64,000 nucleotides of DNA from Plantago ovata. Its lineage: Eukaryota; Streptophyta; Magnoliopsida; Lamiales; Plantaginaceae. The notes beneath the pieces were generated by a model. It was not told the origin of the DNA and made no database searches. It worked only from the letters and a program-made list of their open reading frames with translations. The stretch spans positions 98,774,365 through 98,838,364 of the forward strand of contig CM051455.1 in assembly GCA_028274465.1 (NCBI GenBank), written 5' to 3'. The position numbers were made by a program, and so were the translations under genes. Shown here in pieces: positions 32,304 to 45,430 of this stretch. Positions within the stretch are counted from its first letter, which is position 1. Every line of letters begins with the position of its first letter.

Positions 32304-32668
32304 ACATATGTGACCTCCTTGCTGAAAGTACTTGCATTTGCGCTTCAACATTCATATTTGAATCTCATTCAAATGAACATTAAATGCAAAGCATGCACGC
32401 GAAGGACATGAAGACTAGAAGACAAATAAAGGATGCTGCTGAAAGTACAAAAGCAAGATAGTGACATCTTAATGAACAAAGCCTTAGAATTTGAAATTCA
32501 AACGGCTCCCTTGATTCACTATAAATAGAGGTCATCCGGCAAAGAGTTGAAGTGTGTCAACAACGTGATCAAACTCTCACTTGTGCTTAAACTCACATAC
32601 CCTTCAAACACTCTTTACTGCCATTGATCCGTTCCAAGACTAAAAGCTTGAAAAAGCTTCTTGTGAAG
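32304..32668. other. Unclassified repeat fragment flanking the chromovirus (left part), with a TATA box
   Basis: Sequence 32306-32460 is clearly related to 58168-58322 (both contain ACGCGAAGGACAT and GACTAGAAGACAAA). TATAAATAG at 32520-32528 followed by an A/C-rich stretch looks like a promoter and transcript start, so this may be an LTR of an older Copia-type element. The rest of the sequence continues after element C at 46638. Family not identified. Confidence 0.4.
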
Positions 32669-33850
32669 TGATGAACGTGTATTTTACACCTTCATTCGAG
32701 TCTTTTTTCACCTATTTTTGCTATCCTCCATGTTAATTTAGCTATTATAGTGCATTTTATTAGAATAGTGTCACGTTTCCCTTTAGTTTGCATCTTTCAG
32801 GTTTTAGGTAAAAAATGTGTTTTCCGGGCAATTATATTGAAGAGAACGAAGAATTGGTGTTCCGAGGATATTTTTGGAGTATCTAGAAGGTTCCGGATGA
32901 GATTTGAAGTCTAGGGGTCGAGTTTTAAGGCTTAAAGGTCACTAGAAGGCAAAATCCGAGTCCGAAAAGTAAAAGAAATCTAAAAACGCGTCAAAAACGT
33001 GTTCCTCGCCGACTGGAGCTCCCGGGCGGTTCGCCCGGGATGTGGGGCGGTTCGCCCGGTGTCTGGGGTGACTCGCCCCACACGTTCCGAACTCCTATAT
33101 ATAGTTGCAGTTTCTCTACGTTTTTTCATACTTTCTCAGACCTTTTTTTCATACCTTTTCACATAGTTTTAGATAGGAATTCTCCAGAGCCTGTTCTGGA
33201 AATTCTTAGCATAGGAGACTATTTTTTTTTATCAATTTGGAGCTTGTGAGCTAGGAATTCTTCGGAGATTGACAACCTTCGACGGTAACATTGTATCTCA
33301 CGATTTTTCTATTTATATTTATATCTTTCAACATGTTTTCATTCAATCTTGCTTTGATTTCTGTTGATTGCATGACATCTATGAGTAGCTAAATCTATCG
33401 TTGGTGATAGTATGTGATTTCTTAGAGAGGGTTCTTAATTATGCATGATGGCGGTAATGCGAATCAGACTTTGAGTTATTGCTTTATTTCTTTGATCTAT
33501 CTAAGCCCTCTATCTTTGTAGTGTTGAATTGAACGGAACACATTGGACAATTCATGATCTTAGATTTCTATGCAAAACGATCGGGTACTTCATGCATGAT
33601 TATTAACCTGCTATACTTTGAATGATCATACTATCACTAACTTCCATTATCTTTGATAAGAAAATATGTGCTAAGTCGTCTGTTGAATTTATAGTTTAAG
33701 TTAAATTAGATTAAGCTGGTTATAGTCCTTAGAGATCGACACTCGAGGTTATTTTATTGCTACACTACGGTTTTCGTTGTAGTTGTGAATTGCCTTTGGC
33801 TAAAAACAAATTTATTTGATTAATTGAGTCTGACAAACTCCGGTTCATCA
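32669..33850 (+). repeat. Element C 5' LTR
   Basis: 1182 bp. Dyads at 33010-33085 include CCCGGGCG-GTT-CGCCCGGG (33021-33039). TATATATAG at 33096-33104. The partner LTR has one additional dyad unit, accounting for most of its extra 20 bp. Confidence 0.9.
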
Positions 33851-33992
33851 AATTGGTGCCGTTGCCGGGGACTATACTCCTTTTTTTCTGTCTAGTTTTT
33901 ATATATTTTCAGAATTCAATTCCTAGTTTTAGTAGTTTTTATTTTATTTTGATCTCTCTAATACTCCTTTCTTAGCTTGTTACAGATAGTGT
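33851..33992 (+). promoter_or_regulatory. Element C primer-binding site (tRNA-Asp type) and leader
   Basis: TTGGTGCCGTTGCCGGGGA follows the LTR, one mismatch from the tRNA-Asp complement. The leader up to ATG 33993 resembles that of element B. Confidence 0.83.
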
Positions 33993-34608
33993 ATGCGAAG
34001 TACACGATCTAGGGGAACACCGCTTGCTGAACCAATCGCTGAAATCGACAGAGTCTACCACCAAAGAAGGCGACTACTTCGACGACGTGAACTAGAGAAA
34101 ATATAGGATACCGATTTCTCTGAATCTCTACACAGTCTTTTTAAGGAAATCGTCTTAATGGCATAAGCTAGACCACTGAAATCATGGGTTCAACCCACCA
34201 AGGATCGTATGAGGGGACCGGCGATTGTTCTTTCGCCTGCAACTCGAGATATGGAAATAAAAAACCACGCGTTCCAACAACTTCCGAGGTTCTATGGCTT
34301 GGCAAGGGAAGATGTGATGGGGTACTTGCACGATATCGATGACTTCGTCAACCAACTCCCACGACCCGGAGCTGAAATAACAGCGGATGAGTTGAGAATG
34401 AAGGTTTTTGCTATGGGGCATGGCGACAGGGCCAAGTCATGGTTGAGTTCCCTACCGGCAGGTTCGCTTGACAATTGGGAAAAGGTTTTTTCAGCATTCA
34501 TGGAGAAATACTTTCCTCACACCTTGACTACCGCGCTTAAGGCGCAAATCACTGGGTTCAAACAAGACTATGATGAGACCATCTACACCGCGTTTGAGAG
34601 GTTCCAAG
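33993..34608 (+). pseudogene. Element C Gag fragment
   Basis: ATG 33993 (RSTRSRGTPLAEPIAEIDRV) with in-frame TAG near 34101 and TAA near 34161, then open to the Copia-2 insertion. The Gag core is clear (LPRFYGLAREDVMGYLHDID, MKVFAMGHGDRAKSWLSSLP, FMEKYFPHTLTTALKAQITG). Much closer to B's Gag than to A's. The interrupted codon lies in the segment that in B reads AFERFKDVMRK. Confidence 0.87.
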
Positions 34609-36719
34609 TGTAAGGAAATATGGTCAGAGTTACCCCTAAGGTACGCAGCGGAATTTCAAAATTTTCTTAACATGCAGGTTAATTGATCATGCATATAGCG
34701 TATATATATATCAAACACATTAATCAGAAGACTTACAATACTCCAAAAGCAAGTACATGTATCAAGTCTTCGTAATAGTCCTGTGAATCTTCTCCTTCGT
34801 CGAAGTCGAAGATATCTGCAATACTTTGATTATCTGCAAGACAATAAAAGTTAGTTTCCAGCTCTTTGAACCTCAACCTTGGTATCCACGGATGAACAGC
34901 TTATCGGAAAGAATGCTAGGATATTATTTATGTGGCCAAGAAGATGGGGCGGCAATTTTCCTCCGGTGGGAGTGGCGCGCGCGAGGCTTATAGAGATGTG
35001 GGGAGAGATTTTATTTTCTCTAAGAAAACTGGTAGAAAGAATGATCTTGAATCAATTGTGTTCAACCATAAAGTTAACCATCACAAAAGCTCTCTAATAG
35101 TCTACTATATATAGTAGTCAATAGAAGCCTAAAGAATAATCAATTAGACTTCATAAAGGAATAAGAATCTAATTCTTATCGCACTAGGAAACCAATTCAA
35201 ATCTAGATTCATTCCAAATCAAATTAAAACTCAATCAGGAAAATTTAACTTATCCCTTGACTTCTAATAGAGGAAGGAGTCGAACTCCTTCCCCTACTAC
35301 TACTGCTGGTCGCGCGTGCAAGGGATGTCAGGTGGGTCCCGATTTTGGGACCCACTTATAATTCTAAGACAATTGAAACTCCAAGTAGATTTTGTCCATG
35401 TGCATATATTAATTCTAAATTAACATATCCTTTCAAATCAAACCTCTATTATATTTCCAAAATATAATCTTTAATTGTATTTACATAAAATACAATTAAT
35501 CAGTCAATTCAATTAATAATTCCAAATCATTAATTGAGCCACAAATTATTATAATTAATTCCAAATCAATTATAATTCATCAATCACAATTAATTCTAAA
35601 TTAATTACGATTCAATCTTCAAGGATATTCGGATAAGCTGAATCACCACATAGTGTGACCCATAGGGCCTCATTGTATTAAGCAAGTTCTAGAGTAGGCA
35701 AAATGGAATTCCTAGACGGTTCCATTTGCAATATTAATACATGAGGACGTTTGAGAGGTTTCTAAAAATAAACCCTTTCGTTGTGAAGTCTGTTTCGCTC
35801 AACGCAGCGATGGTAACGTCCCTTCATCTGACTGACTCGAATGCATCTAGGATCGATGAAGTGTCTATCCCAATAATACATCCACGGGCGTCGTCAGTGA
35901 GTTGCTTGGTGAATCCAATATCTATTATGACTATCATAATAATATTGATACGCTGGCCAGCGGTTTTACCAATCACAACTATGAACGACTATGACCAGTG
36001 CTCTCCTGTGCTACACATGAGAGATGAATCCTTCACAGAATCACTTATCATCCCCATTTTTATGTAGCCATAATCCTGGATCGTGTCTTGGGTCAACTCC
36101 TTATTCAGAGCTGACATCGACGGGTCCACCAAGGATATGGGGCAACAAATGTGATGATAAAGTCCTGTAAGTCCCAAGGACGACTGGCATCACTTCGACA
36201 ACTTTTCGGTTCCCATAAACACTTCGTTGTAGAGCATACATCGATGGGACTTTCCGGTGGGTACTTCCATTGTTCGGTAATTACCCTTTGAACAACTATG
36301 CGGAGTTATGGGAACGTTTCTTGATTGTTCAACAATCCGTTCTGTGGCCGTGGGATCGGCTCACACTTGCTCTAACAAGTATAACCTCCACGCATACTAG
36401 TCTCAGCTGATTCATTCAGACCCCTACATCCGAGATGAACCTCGACTAGGGAGAGTTTGGAATAGATGATAACTCACATAGCTCCCACTATCTGTGTGAT
36501 CGGTCATCTATCCGAGGGGACATGTTTAATATCAATACAGACAGGAATATAAATATGACATGTTGTATGCCTGGTGTAATATAAATATGAAAGCGATACT
36601 CAATAGTCAAACAACAAACATATATTATATTACGTTGACCCGTCTAATAGTACATATATGCCCTTAATAAGGGCTGCATGCCCTTAATAAAGACTGTCTC
36701 TAGGACATATACACTATCA
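34609..36719 (-). repeat. Copia-2 3' LTR
   Basis: 2111 bp, the same length as the solo LTR at 51178-53288 and closely similar throughout. In sense it starts TGATAGTGTATATGTCC and ends TTTTCTTACA (here CTTACA is degenerate, CCTTACA). Palindromes: GGAAGGAGT-CGA-ACTCCTTCC (35272-35292), GTGGGTCCC/GGGACCCAC (35332-35355) and the TATA palindrome CTACTATATATAGTAG (35102-35117), the probable promoter. Confidence 0.9.
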
Positions 36720-36733
36720 ATCTCCCACTTGGA

Positions 36734-39700
36734 TTAGAGCCTGTCACCTTTATGCTTAATACCTAGATTAGCATAATGTCTTAAGTGGACATCCACTGAT
36801 AAGACCTTGGTGAAAGGATCTGCCACGTTGTCCGTGGTTGAGACACGTTCTATACTAACTTCTCCTCTATCAATAATCTCACGTATAACGTGATACTTTC
36901 TAAGTACATGTTTGTTCTTGTTTGTAGATCTAGGCTCCTTGGCTTGAGCGACGGCGCCCGTGTTGTCACAATAAATCGTTATTGTACTAGGAGCAGGAAC
37001 AACCCTCAATTCCTTCAAGAACTCTTAAATCCAGACAACTTATTTTGATGCTTCTGATGCAGCAATGTACTCGGCTTCTGTGGATGAGTCAGCAATCGTG
37101 GCTTGCTTAGAACTCTTCCAACAGATAGCTCCTCCGTTCAATTTGAATACGTATCCTGTCTGTGACTTAAAGTCATCAGGATCTGATTCAAATCCAACGT
37201 CGACATAACCAGACATCTTTAATTCTGGTTCTCCACCAAACACCAAGAACATTTCCTTAGTCCGTCGAAGGTACTTAAGAATATTATTTACAACAGTCCA
37301 GTGAGGTACTCCTGGATTGTGTTGGTGTCGACAAGTGATACTAAGCGCATATGCCACATCTGGCCTTGTGCAATTCATTGCATACATTATAGACCCTACT
37401 GCCGAATCATAGGGCACACGACTCATTGCCTTTCTTTCTTCATCAGTTTTAGGACTATCCTTAACTGATAGCACGATCCCATGCCTAGCTGGGAGAAAGC
37501 CTCTCTTTGAGTCGTCCATCTCATAACGCTTCAGTATTTTGTCGATGTAGGTGGACTGTGTCAATCCTAACATCCTCTTGGATCTATCTCTATAGATCTT
37601 TATCCCTAGGATGTAGTTCGCTTCACCCATGTCCTTCATTGAGATGGTACTTGATAACCAAACTTTAGTCTCTTCTAGCATAGAGACATTGTTTCCCATG
37701 ATCAAAATGTCATCAACATAAATGATCATGAAAACGACTGCCTTGTCGCTGTGCTTAGTATAGACACAGGGATCTTCTACGCTTCTGACGAAGTCAAACG
37801 ATTTGACAGCTTCATCAAAGCGGATATTCCAGCTCCTAGACGCTTGCTTTAGCCCATAGATGGATCTCTGTAATTTGCATACAGTAGTTGGCCTGGTTTT
37901 ACTAATAAAACCTTCCGGCTGTATCATATAGACCTCTTCCTCAAGGTTGCCATTGAGGAAGGCAGTCTTTACATCCATCTGCCAGATCTCATAATCATAG
38001 AAGGCAACTATCACAAGTAGAATTCGAATAGACTTCAACTTTGCTACTGGTGAAAAGGTTTCATCATAATCGATGTCATACCTTTGCGTGTAGCCTTTCG
38101 CCACAAGTCTAGCCTTGTGCGTTTGTACCTTGCCATCGGCATCTGTCTTTCGTTTAAAGACCCATTTGCACCTAGTAGGTCTAACCCCTTGGGGCAAGTC
38201 TACCAAGCTCTAAACTTGGTTCAGGTACATGGAGTCCATTTCCAATTCCATGGCCTCTTGCCATTTGTCTGAGTCTTTATCATTTATTGCCTCTTTGTAG
38301 GTCTCGGGGTCTTCCCGATCTGATAAGCCAACATCAAGTTCACTGATGTCTTCTATCATAAGGCTTTGCTTTTGAGGTCCTTTTCGGATCCTCTTCGACC
38401 TACGGAGCTCGACTGGTGCTTCTGTCGGCGTTTCTGGTGCTTTTCTTTTCTGGGTTCGTGTAACACGAAAATTATCTGTGGGCACTGATGCAGCCGGTCG
38501 CGTGCTGCGACCCCGTTCCCTTGCGGGAGGCTGCTCTTGTGCAACTTGTTGCACAGGTTGATTGACAACGGGTTCTGTTGGTGTGGTTTCAACTGTTGAT
38601 CTAATCACAGGACTCCCACTGACTATGACATGCCTAGCAAGTGTCATATCATTACCCTTGTTTGCTTGGAAAGCTCTCACTGAACTTGAGTCCAAATCAG
38701 AAGATTTAGAGAACTCATGTTCGCGCGTGTCAAAGTCTTGAATTTCTTCAAGTTCTATCATATCATCTAACCTCTCTTCTTCGAGGTATTCTGCTTCTAA
38801 AAACTTGACGTTTCTAGACACTATCACCTTGTGATCTTCAGCATGATAGAATTCATAGCCTCTCGTCTGACGAGGATAGCCTATGAAATATACTTTGACA
38901 CCCTTGGCATCTAACGTATCAGTGAGCAACAATTTGACTATCGCAGGACAGCCCCAAGGTCTAAGATACCCCAGTGAGGGCTTCTTTCCTTTCCATAATT
39001 CATAAGGAGTTTTCTCCACTGATTTAGATGGTACACGGTTCAGAATGTAGATTGCAGTTTGCAGTGCATATCCCCATAGATATTTTGGAAGAGTCGAGAA
39101 TCCAATCATTAATCTCACCATGTCTAACAGGGTTCGATTCCTTCTCTCAGACACACCATTTAAATGTGGTGTTCCAGGAGGGGTCCATTGCGATTGAATT
39201 TCATTCTCCTTCAAGTAGTCGATAATTTATTCACTAAGGTATTCACCTCCTCGATCTGATCGAAGAGTGACTATCCTTAGGTTCAATTCATTCTCGACCT
39301 CATTCCTAAACTCCTTGAATTTCCCAAAGGTCTCAGATTTATTCTTCATAAGATAAATATATCCATACCTTGAGAAATCGTCAGTAAAGGTAACGAAGTA
39401 AGGATAACCTCCACGTGCTTGGACTTTAAAAGGTCCACATACATCGGTATGTATGAGCTCTAAGCAGCGAGTGGCACGAACACCTTGTCCAACAAAAGTT
39501 TTGTTCGTCATCTTACCCTTAACACATGATTCGCATGTACCATATGATTCAAAATCAAATGGTTCTAAGTAGTCCAACTTCCTTAGTCTTTGAATCCGTG
39601 TTTCATTGATATGGCCTAGCCGACAATGCCATAGATAGGATGGATTATTCTTCCTACTTGAAGACGGTTGTTTGTTATGTATTTGAAATAAAGGTAGACT

Positions 39701-40840
39701 ACTTTGCAAAATATATAAACCATTCACAAAGCGAGATTTTTCATAATACTGGTCATTTAACGAAAAATAACAAGTATTATTAGCAAAACGAAAGGAAAAA
39801 CCCAAATTGTCCAACAATGGAATGGAAATAATATTTCTGACAATGGATGGAACAAAATAAACGATATCAAGTTCTAAACATTGTCCTGAAGGTAAATCTA
39901 TCTTGCAGCGTCCAACGCGTTTGGCTTCAACTAGATTGTCGTTCCCAACATGCAAGTCGATTTCACCTTGCTTGACTAGCCTGTGTTCAATTAGGCCCTG
40001 CACATTATTACAAATGTGTGAGCCACAAGCTGTATCCAATACCCAACCATTGGAGTCAAAAGTAGTCATGTTCATTTCAATAACAAACATACCTGAGCTA
40101 GAAGCCGGTGGCTTCTTAGCTTGATCTGCCCTTAGCTTAGGGCAATCTTTCTTCCAATGGCCCTTGAGTTTGCAATAGAGACAAATCTCCATCCTAAGTC
40201 GAAACTTAGCCATCTTACGATTGCGTCCATTCTTGCCACCCTTGTTCCTTTTGGGTCTACGATTGACCCTTAGAAACTCGTTGGCAATGGGTCTCTCAGC
40301 AATCGACTATGTTGCTACCCCGACATCGGGATTCTGAATAGATTGCAACAATCTTTGTACGATCAAGATAATGGAAGCCTTAGCTTCTAGCTCCAAGCCA
40401 TATCCAACAAGTTGAAAGAGAAAATCAATCAATGACTTGACTTGTTCAGGGGACAGCTCTTCTGTCCCAAGTCTTTGGATAAGCATGATCTTGATAGCTT
40501 CGAACCCTTCACACATCCTTGGAGTATCCAAGAATGAGGAGAGATATCTCACAATCTCATATGGTTCCTTGTCTCGACATGGTCCAACCATATTGTCAGA
40601 CATTGCATTCAGCAACAAATTCTTTACAAACTCGGCCTTTTCCACTGACATTTCATAATAGCAATCATAGCTTGCCTTAGTCAATTCAGTGGGAGGTGGA
40701 GGGATAGGTTCGTCTAACACATACTCAACCTCGTTGTGCCATAGCACCTTTCGTACATCATGGATCCAATCCACGTAGTTTGGTCCTGTTAGCTTTTGCA
40801 ACTCCAAGTTGGCAATGAGCTCGGAGGACGGTATAGCCAT
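36734..40840 (-). pseudogene. Copia-2 Gag-Pol polyprotein pseudogene
   Basis: One frame from ATG 40840 (AIPSSELIANLELQKLTGPN) to about 36734, broken by in-frame stops at about 40307, 39227, 38210 and 37040. Domains: Gag; knuckle CLYCKLKGHWKKDC near 40170; protease LDTACGSHIC; pre-integrase YLWHCRLGHINE; integrase ([30 protein letters not shown]); RT (FLNGNLEEEVYM, SIYGLKQASRSWN, IIYVDDILIMG); RNase H (SGYVDVGF, SSTEAEYIAASEASK). The absence of frameshifts despite several stops suggests decay by point mutation. RT catalytic YVDD is intact. The Gag N-terminus is nearly the same as Copia-3 Gag at 57184. Confidence 0.88.
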
Positions 40841-42025
40841 TTTGGTTTTCCTAAGGAGAAATAGTATAGACCGAAAATAATAAATCAACTATTGAAATAC
40901 TATTTCTAAATACACAGTCAACATAACTAAACAACAAGGTCCTTTAGCTGTTTAGCTTCCACTATTTTCACATATGATTGCCCCCAAAACAAACATACGG
41001 GTAATGTCCAACAAGTTACCGTAGTGGCCAAGATCCAAATCCATACTATGCTATACTCCAACGGGGGCTGGTCTCATAACATAATATGACCGGTAGGACT
41101 ATCCAATTGCGTCACACAACTCTTGGGTGTTAAATCTAATTTAACCTGATGCTCTACATATTGTACCTATCGAGGTCGCTAGATACAATATGCAGTAAGT
41201 TATAACCATAGGCTTACTCTAATCTGACGATCACTGCGAGTCTGCAAGACGAGGTCGCCAATATAGGGAAACGCAATGAAAGTTCAGAATTAAAGCACCC
41301 CATGGAAAGCATCTCAGAAACACATACGTGTACATACTTCTGCACTTATATTGGTTGGGGCTTGTAGCTTGAGGGTTGTTATCAGTCATCTACAAACAAA
41401 TAAGGGCGCCGCCTACCCATCATGCATGAGCGGTCTACACGTAATGGATGCCGCCTATCCATTCTAGTTCTAAACGCGGTCAAGCACATAATGGGCGTCG
41501 CCTACCCATACATAAAAATATGCGGTCCAACAAATAAGAGGGCGCCGCCTACCCTCGCATGCATAGCGGTCGAACGGAAAGTAAAATACATGGTATTTAA
41601 ACATGCATTGTCAAACAATAGCATATCGAGCAAACAAACAAGTAGTAGCCTATGTGGATGCCAAATGACTTCATAATTTCATTATGAAAAATATAATCCC
41701 ATACTTATAATCTCTATGAAAAATTGAAAATTTGGACTAGATTGAAAAGTTCGAAAATTCTATTGACCAGGTAGCAATTTTCAAAAACCCGAAGGACTCA
41801 ATTGTAATTTTCGAAACCTTGGAGGTGTTAAATTTAAAATTCAAAAGTAGAAAGACTTATTTGTAATAAACAATAAATTGATAAATCACAAATAAGCCCC
41901 TTAACTTTATACTAATTAAATTTAACCCCTCTAGTTAACAATAATTACAATTAAATCATATTTATATTCCAAATATAAAATTCAATCCTCAAAATTTCCA
42001 AAATTCGATTTTGGGTCCAACCTCG

Positions 42026-42028
<3 letters not shown>
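40841..42028 (-). other. Copia-2 leader with four-hairpin array
   Basis: Hairpins (plus strand): GGGC/ACCC (41404-41418, weak), ATGGAT/ATCCAT (41444-41449/41457-41462), ATGGGC/ACCCAT (41491-41496/41504-41509) and GAGGGC/ACCCTC (41538-41543/41551-41556). Loops are GCCGCCT or GTCGCCT. The fourth replaces the two outer A-T/T-A pairs by G-C/A-T. The remaining sequence is AT-rich with no ORF and is the reverse complement of 56030-57180 in Copia-3. Confidence 0.82.

Positions 42029-42096
<68 letters not shown>
42029..42096. repeat. TA/TG microsatellite at the Copia-2 break
   Basis: About 29 AT repeats (42029-42086) followed by five GT repeats. It is the point where Copia-2 leader sequence changes to element C sequence. 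Confidence 0.9.
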
Positions 42097-42984
42097 CGTT
42101 TTGTGCTTATGTTTATGTTTGAGTAAACTTTTTCGAGTGTTTTTTATGAGGGAAATGGTTTTCGGAGATAAAAACGGAGTTTTTGAAAAAAAGTTTCGTC
42201 TCCCCACCTCTGGAGGTGGGGGGGGGGCGAATCGCCCCACACACGGGGAGAATCGCCCCCCACAATCTGAGAAGGTAAAAAACGGGTTCAACCCCAAAAT
42301 CCTCATATTTTCATCTCCTTCCACTCTCTTACTCCCAAAATACCCAAAAACTCAAAAATTATTCAATCTTCCATAAAACTTTCAATCCTCCATCAAATTT
42401 TGTGTTCTTTAGCTTCAATCGAAGCCCATTACGTGCTCTTTCTTTTCATCCGAACAAATTTCTTCCTAGTTCATTCATTCGTCGGATCTGAACCCTAATT
42501 TTTCAAATTTGGGGGTTTTTTGATTTATGCTTCAATTGAGCTTATATAATGTATGGGTTTATTGTTTATGTGATTAGAATCAATTTTCATTACCAATTGC
42601 TTGCTCAATTTTGCTTGGTTTGGTAAATTGGGAATTTTTGCTTACTTGATATCTATGTCTCGTTTTGCATTGCTCCTTTTTCTTCATTCCATGTTTTATG
42701 ATGAGGTTATTGGTATAATAAAGGTAGACATCATGGTAGAACACTTGATTGATGGGGTTTGAGACTTTTTGGTGAAGTTTTTTGAGTACTATGGTTTGAA
42801 TGAATCTTGTGATTTAAGGTTACTAGTTATCTAGCATAAAAGCATGTTGTGATATGTTACATACTATGATATGTTGATACATTGCATTGTGGTAGCTAGA
42901 TTAGACTTGGTGTTTTGAAGATTAGGCGTGATAATGAAGTTACTCGTTTGTTTCACTCTTGCATTTGCATATGCATGAAGCATT
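42097..42984 (+). other. Element C spacer upstream of the extra ORF
   Basis: Non-coding. A GC-rich dyad block at 42205-42265 includes CCCCACCTC/GAGGTGGGG and GGGGCG-AAT-CGCCCC. The following A/T- and CT-rich stretch (42280-42480) resembles A at 23850-24060. No other feature recognised. Confidence 0.65.
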
Positions 42985-43952
42985 TTGTTGTACAAGGTAC
43001 TAATGGATGTTTGTAGGAACCATGCCACAAAGGGAGAGGAGCACTTCCGTTTGGCTACAATGAGGTATTGGAGGTGGTTCGATTCCAACCAGGTCAAAGG
43101 GTTTGACAAGGACGTTCTCCATGAGTTCTATGTTGGGTCTACTAATCTTCAAGAGAAGGAGAGTGATCTCGTTACAGGTGCGTTCGAGCCATGGACTTTT
43201 GCAACAATTTCGCTGTTTATCCATAAGGGGGAACGAGAATCCACCAGGAGTGAGCACTCTTATGTCTATTCACGTACCACCAAAGGGTTTGAAACAAATA
43301 TTACATCAGAAATCTGCCACAAGGACTGCAAGGTCCGAGAGACTAGGAAGCAACCGGGGCGGCCTCATCACAACAGATTCAGTCTTGAGTCGACAGTGGT
43401 GATAAAGTTCCGTATCGCTACTTGATTCCAAAACATAATGACATGGACACCCAGTCCTTCACTGGGGTGCCTCTCGACTGCTTATTGAGGGAGCACCATA
43501 TAGACACCGGGAGCATCAACCGTAGATAATGTGGGCGACATTGGGCAAAGAAGAAGAAAACCTCTGAGTTTCCGAGTTTCATCGCAACTTACTGTAAGTT
43601 CCATGGGGTAGAGGACGTTGGTCAGGGAGACTCTAAGAGCACAGCTCTTTCCCCTTCAACAGTTCACATGCTATTAGAGAGATACCGGATGGAAAACCCC
43701 ATAACTGCAACGGCTAATCTTGAGGCTTCTCTTCGACAATGCAATTCTTCTAATGGTGATGATGGTGACAATGAAGACAATAGGGATAATGAGGATGCCA
43801 TGAATACTGATGGAGGAGTTGGTCCTATTCGATCTATTAGTGGAACTACCACCACCACCACGAGCTCCGATGATTACCAACAAGGGCCCTCGAGCAATCT
43901 CAATACCTTACATCTAGTGTACTCAGCCGACCAAGGCCAAACCACGCGGTAA
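42985..43952 (+). pseudogene. Element C degenerate extra ORF (counterpart of element A 24573-25893)
   Basis: Short broken frames contain MRYWRWFDSNQVKGFDKDVL and HEFYVGSTN, placed like the WKYYGEV and EGFYIAF segments of element A's extra ORF, and end in an acidic Asp/Asn/Glu repeat (NGDDGDNEDNRDNEDAM) and a Thr/Ser-rich tail with stop near 43952. Position between spacer and tail is the same as in A, but residue similarity is weak. I treat it as a decayed relative with low certainty. Confidence 0.4.
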
Positions 43953-45430
43953 CATCTAGTATCACTTCTTATTTCCTCATTCTCTTATTGCTAGGTACTA
44001 GCTTTAGTTTCATGAGGGGGGATGGGATTTAAGTGAACTATTGTTGTTGGTTTGGAGCTTGGCATTGGTAGGATGAGTATAGTACCTTTGCATTAGCATT
44101 TGCACGTTTATCGCTTTCCTAGTAGTTTAGTTGCATACACCACATTCATCCTAGTATAGTCTTGCATGTTTTATGTTGAGTTTATTGCCAAATGTTTTGA
44201 ACTTTTTTATTGGGTAGATTAACTAATTATGACATTGGTCATATGTTTCATCTCTATGAATTTGTTTGAGGTTTTTCTCGCTAGGCGTGTCACATTTATG
44301 TCTGCACTTAGTTAAGCTTGGTAGTCTCGACATCACTTAGTGGTGTTTCTCTACTGCGGTTCACGAAGGCCTTTATAATAGGATGATGCATGTTATGATC
44401 TTATGGTTGTTTTCCGAGTAATTATGTACCTAAGAGGCAAAAAGTCTTCACCTTGCTTTGAGATTGCTAAATTCCTAGAAAGGAGGTAGTGTGAGAATGT
44501 GTGATCCTTTGTTTGCAACCTATTCTTTCGAATAGGTTTGGGGAGGGGGTTACGCTATCATTAGACTTGTTTTTCGATTTTTGTGTGTTGTGAGTCTGTT
44601 TTCCTTTTTCGTAAAGTTTGTACTCCAACCTATTCTTTTGAATAGGTTTGGGGAGGTCGTTTGTGTGTCATTGTAATTTCTTTTACGTTGTGCTACTGCT
44701 GGCTAAAAAAAGAAAATCGAAAAAAAAGAAGAAAAATTCCAGAAAAAAGAAAAGAAAAACTGAAAAAGAAAAAAAAGAGAAAAAAAAAAGAAAAGACCCC
44801 AAAAAAGCAAAGAAGGGGCCAAAGAAAGCCAAAAGCAGTTTAGCAAGTGTTTGTCTCATTTTTCAATTCTTGTAATGTTCGTAATCGAGTTGTAATTTTT
44901 GTCTTTTGTTTGTTTGAGTGTCATCTGTTCTAGACCACCCTCGTCCTGCCATTCAGGAAGTGTGAATAGTTTAAGCCTTTGCTTGAGAGATGGGTAGAAT
45001 AGGGGAGTGTTATCTTTTTTAGGGAGCCCTCCTTCCTTTGATGAGAGCCAGTACTAGTTCGACCCCTTTCAGGAAAAGTCTTAACTTGGTGAACAGTAGT
45101 AAGTCCTCAGTTTCATAGGCACGGGACAACCATTCGTATTTTAATATGTTTCATTACGTCGTCACTGACTAGGTCCAGGTAGAGAATGTTACGAGAGACT
45201 ATCTTGTTTAACATAAGTGCATATGTGAATGTGTATGAGTCAATCGAGGCATTCTTCAACCAATATCCATGTTATGACTTGTATGGTTTTTGTTCATAAA
45301 TTTTTTGATAGATTCAATAGATTAGTTCATTTCATTTGGCATGAGACTCCATTTTTTGTGTTGCATTATTTTTTGCATTAGAGTCTAGCTTAGTTGCTTG
45401 AGGACAAGCAAAGGTTCGGTTTGGGGAGTT
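43953..45430 (+). other. Element C non-coding tail with hairpin/polypurine cassettes
   Basis: AACCTATTC/GAATAGGTT hairpins at 44517-44538 (then TTGGGGAGGGGG) and 44627-44648 (then TTGGGGAGG), 110 bp apart; purine-rich run 44705-44830; TTGCTTG-AGGA-CAAGCAA (45394-45411) and polypurine-like GGTTTGGGGAG before the LTR. The first cassette seen in A and B (GAGGA/GGGA-loop hairpin) is not recognisable near 44000. Confidence 0.83.

Larger units (their letters stand above)
34609..42096 (-). mobile_element. Copia-2: decayed Ty1/Copia element lacking its 5' LTR
   Basis: 3' LTR 34609-36719, minus-strand gag-pol with several stops, and a leader that stops at a TA/TG microsatellite (42029-42096). Beyond it element C sequence resumes. 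The 5' LTR and primer site are absent; in Copia-3 a comparable TA microsatellite lies in the leader between the primer site and this region. The Gag start and LTR match Copia-3 and the solo LTR at 51178, so all are one family; pol is related to, but distinct from, Copia-1. Confidence 0.87.

Noticed and set aside
35741..36067. ORFs inside Copia-2/3 family LTRs (also near 52351 and 53921-54235)
   Set aside because: Lie within non-coding LTR, are not conserved as frames among the three LTR copies.
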